Positions 61,750 through 64,000 of a stretch of DNA of 64,000 nucleotides are shown here, in pieces; within the stretch, counting starts at the first letter, position 1, and each line of letters opens with the position of its first letter. The position numbers and the translations under genes were made by a program. The DNA is taken from assembly GCF_014653115.1 (NCBI RefSeq), contig NZ_BNAD01000011.1, positions 62,001 through 126,000 of the forward strand. The letters are read 5' to 3'. A model generated the notes under the pieces. It made no database searches. It saw only the letters and a program-made list of their open reading frames with translations, and had not been told where the DNA came from. This DNA is from Nocardioides flavus (ex Wang et al. 2016). Its GTDB lineage: Bacteria; Actinomycetota; Actinomycetes; Propionibacteriales; Nocardioidaceae.

Positions 61750-62858
61750 CCCCTCCGGCGCTGCCCCGACCCGGGCTGGCACGTGACCTGCACCCCCTGG
61801 CCTGGTGGGCCTGGGCGGTCGGCCTGGCCACCGCCGCGTCGCTGACCACCAACCCGCTGTTGCTGCTGCTGGTGATGGGATCGGTGACGGTGGTGGTGAT
61901 GGCGCGCAGGTCTGGGCATCCGTTCGGTCGGTCGTTTCGCCTGTACGCGCTGCTCGCGGCGCTCACGGTGGTGCTGAGGGTGGTGTTCCGCATCCTGTTC
62001 GGTGGCCAGGAGGTCGGCCGGGTGCTGCTCGACCTGCCCGAGGTCCCGCTACCCGACTGGGCGGCAGGGGTCCGGCTGCTCGGTCCGGTGACCAGCGAGG
62101 CCCTGCTGGCCGGGCTCTACGACGGGCTCCGGCTCGCGGCGGTGATCCTGTGCGTCGGCGCGGCCAACTCGCTCGCCAACCCCAAGCGGCTGCTCGCCTC
62201 GGTCCCGCCCGCGCTGTACGAGATCGGCACCGCACTGGTGGTGGCCGTCACGATCTTCCCCCAGCTCGCCGACAGCGTGCGCCGCGTGCGGGCGGCGCAG
62301 GCGCTGCGAGGCGGGACGACGACCGGGGTGGCCCGGCTCCGCCGGTTCCTGGTGCCCGTGCTGGAGGACGCGCTCGAGCGTTCGCTCGCCCTCGCCGCCG
62401 GCATGGACACCCGCGGCTACGGTCGCTCCGGCGGCGCGTCGGTCCGCGAGCGCCGGGTGACCGGGGCCCTGCTCCTCCTCGCCCTGACCGGCATCTGCGT
62501 CGGGACGTACGCCTGGCTCGATCCCACCGCGCCGCGGGTCCTGGCCCTCCCGATGCTCGGGGCGGGTGTGGTCGTCGCGGTGCTCGGCCTGGTCAGCGCC
62601 GGGCGCCGCGTGCAGCGCACCCGCTACCGGCCCGACCCGTGGCGGGCGCCCGAGGTGCTCACGGCCAGTGTCGGCCTCGTCGTGGCCGTGCTCGGCTGGT
62701 ACGTCGCCCACACCCAGGTCGTCGTCGCCTACCCGGGCGTCCAGATCGTGCCGTACCTCTCACCGATCGCCTTGCTGCTCGGCGTCCTCGGCACCCTCCC
62801 GGCCGTGGCGACACCCGTCCCGGCCACCGCCCCCCGCCGGCGCGAGGTGGTCGCATGA
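61746..62858 (+). CDS. ECF transporter transmembrane (T) component, CbiQ-like
   Basis: 370 aa from GTG 61746, overlapping the DUF4430 stop by 4 nt (GTGA). Begins with ALPRPGLARDLHPLAWWAWAV, typical of EcfT, then five or six transmembrane helices in the first ~250 residues. The two coupling-helix Arg signatures are visible as VRRVRAAQALRGG and AAGMDTRGYG. The C-terminal ~130 residues add three more hydrophobic helices, longer than the ~250-aa norm. It couples the ATPases to a substrate-binding S component; no S gene is in the window. Overlaps the ATPase gene by 4 nt. Confidence 0.88.
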   Translation: MTPPALPRPGLARDLHPLAWWAWAVGLATAASLTTNPLLLLLVMGSVTVVVMARRSGHPFGRSFRLYALLAALTVVLRVVFRILFGGQEVGRVLLDLPEVPLPDWAAGVRLLGPVTSEALLAGLYDGLRLAAVILCVGAANSLANPKRLLASVPPALYEIGTALVVAVTIFPQLADSVRRVRAAQALRGGTTTGVARLRRFLVPVLEDALERSLALAAGMDTRGYGRSGGASVRERRVTGALLLLALTGICVGTYAWLDPTAPRVLALPMLGAGVVVAVLGLVSAGRRVQRTRYRPDPWRAPEVLTASVGLVVAVLGWYVAHTQVVVAYPGVQIVPYLSPIALLLGVLGTLPAVATPVPATAPRRREVVA

Positions 62859-64000
62859 TCGAGCTGCGAGACATCGGGTTCCACTACGACGAGCAGGCGG
62901 TGCTCGAGGGCGTCGACCTGACCCTCGACGAGGGCGAGCTGGTGCTCGTGTCGGGGCGCACGGGCGTGGGCAAGTCCACCCTCCTCGGCGTGGTCACCGG
63001 CCTCGTGCCCCGCTTCACCGGGGGCGTGCTGACCGGTGACGTGCTGCTCGAGGGACGCAGCATCGTCGACCAGCCGCCTCGCGAGCGCGCCCACCTGGTC
63101 GGCTACGTCGGGCAGGACCCGCTGGCCGGCTTCGTCGCCGACACGGTCGAGGAGGAGCTCGCCTACGGCATGGAGCAGCTCGGCGTCGCCCCCGAGACCA
63201 TGCGCCGGCGCGTGGAGGAGACCCTCGACCTCCTCGGCATCGCCGACCTGCGCGCGCGTGACCTGCGCACCCTCTCCGGCGGTCAGCAGCAGCGGGTCGC
63301 GATCGGGTCGGTGCTCGCCACGCACCCGCGGGTGCTGGTGCTCGACGAGCCGACCTCGGCGCTGGACCCGACGGCTGCGGAGGACGTCCTCGCGACGATC
63401 ACGCGCCTGGTCCACGACCTGGGCCTCACCGTGCTGCTGGCCGAGCACCGGCTCGAGCGGGTCGTGCCGTTCGCCGACCGGATCTGCCTGGTGGCAGGGA
63501 ACGGTGGCGTACGGGTCGGGGAACCCCGCGCGGTGCTGGCGGACTCGCCCGTCGCGCCTCCGCTGGTCGAGCTCGGTCGTGTCGCCGGGTGGCAGCCACT
63601 CCCGCTCACCGTGCGCGACGCGCGCCGGCACGCGCGCACCCTCCCGGAGCTGCCCGCCCCCGCCCCGGAAGCGGTGCCCAGGACCGCCCCGCTGGTGGTG
63701 GCTCGCGGCGTCACCGTCGTGCACGGGCGCCACGTCGCGGTCCGTGAGGTCGACCTCACCCTGTCGGCCGGCCGCACCACCGTGCTGATGGGGCGCAACG
63801 GCTCGGGGAAGTCCAGCCTGATCTGGGCGCTCCAGGGGGCCGGGCGCCGCCGGTCCGGGTCGGTCGACGTCGCCGGCAGCGACCCCGCCGACCTGGCGCC
63901 CGCGCAGCGCCGTACGCACGTCGGGCTGGTCCCGCAGACCGCCGCCGACCTGCTCTACCTCGAGACGGTCGCCGAGGAGTGCACCGCCGCGGACACCGGC
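62855..64000 (+). CDS. ECF transporter ATPase with two fused ABC domains, 3' end outside window
   Basis: Open from ATG 62855 (ATGA overlap with the T component) to the window end: 382 codons, no stop. ABC domain 1 has Walker A GRTGVGKST at residues 34-42, Q-loop YVGQDP, signature LSGGQQQRVAIG, Walker B VLVLDEPTSALD and the switch His in LLAEHRLE. After a Pro/Ala linker, domain 2 starts near residue 280 with Walker A GRNGSGKSS and Q-loop LVPQT, then is cut off. The two ECF ATPases (A and A') are therefore one polypeptide. Under the B12 riboswitch the substrate is likely cobalamin or a precursor. Confidence 0.9.
   Translation, partial: MIELRDIGFHYDEQAVLEGVDLTLDEGELVLVSGRTGVGKSTLLGVVTGLVPRFTGGVLTGDVLLEGRSIVDQPPRERAHLVGYVGQDPLAGFVADTVEEELAYGMEQLGVAPETMRRRVEETLDLLGIADLRARDLRTLSGGQQQRVAIGSVLATHPRVLVLDEPTSALDPTAAEDVLATITRLVHDLGLTVLLAEHRLERVVPFADRICLVAGNGGVRVGEPRAVLADSPVAPPLVELGRVAGWQPLPLTVRDARRHARTLPELPAPAPEAVPRTAPLVVARGVTVVHGRHVAVREVDLTLSAGRTTVLMGRNGSGKSSLIWALQGAGRRRSGSVDVAGSDPADLAPAQRRTHVGLVPQTAADLLYLETVAEECTAADTG

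Overview
The window is high-GC (roughly 70% or more) actinobacterial chromosome. The orders clpP2-clpX, mreBCD-mrdA-rodA-TIGR03960, TIGR03936-rne-rplU-rpmA-obg-proB and ligA/gatCAB, the NNC/NNG codon bias, and frequent GTG/TTG starts with ATGA/GTGA overlaps fit Propionibacteriales, most likely Nocardioides or a close relative. The genus is inferred from gene order and protein similarity, not from a search.

Layout. 1-8.7 kb holds proteolysis (clpP2 end, clpX), a small Lys/Ala-repeat membrane protein, valS, a GNAT protein, folC, a DUF4233 protein and ndk. 9.0-14.9 kb is the rod-shape/elongasome operon mreB-mreC-mreD-mrdA-rodA, with every junction overlapping by 1-4 nt. A B12-binding radical SAM gene (TIGR03960) follows. 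From 16.95 to 33.0 kb lies a 16-kb accessory surface-glycan island: FkbM methyltransferase, DUF616 protein, SAM methyltransferase, several GT2 enzymes, a GT4-like enzyme, a WsaF-like enzyme, an acyltransferase-SGNH protein, a GT-C-like protein, a flippase-like protein and DUF2304. It separates TIGR03960 from its usual partner TIGR03936 (33.07 kb). The conserved block then resumes with RNase E/G, L21, L27, Obg and ProB.

41-53.7 kb holds a lipoprotein, a MazG-like protein, a secreted gluzincin-like lipoprotein, cysteine desulfurase-mnmA-MetE-like, an alpha/beta hydrolase, a TetR-MFS efflux pair with a clear operator, ligA and a secreted RTX-like repeat protein. gatC-gatA-gatB follow, then the most interesting locus.

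57.2-64.0 kb. After a first secreted alpha/alpha-toroid-like protein and a perfect terminator hairpin comes a cobalamin riboswitch with an SD-sequestering hairpin. It leads an operon of a second secreted toroid-like protein, a membrane-anchored DUF4430 ('transcobalamin-like C-terminal') protein, an ECF T component and a fused double-ABC ECF ATPase that runs off the window. The two secreted proteins resemble the alpha and beta domains of animal transcobalamin/intrinsic factor encoded separately. I infer a B12/corrinoid capture-and-uptake system; the S component should lie just beyond 64000.

Regulation. Many genes have a TAnnnT -10 hexamer 6-9 nt upstream of the start codon and no Shine-Dalgarno, the signature of leaderless mRNAs. 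This pattern was used to choose several starts. No tRNA, rRNA, CRISPR array, insertion sequence or integrase was seen.
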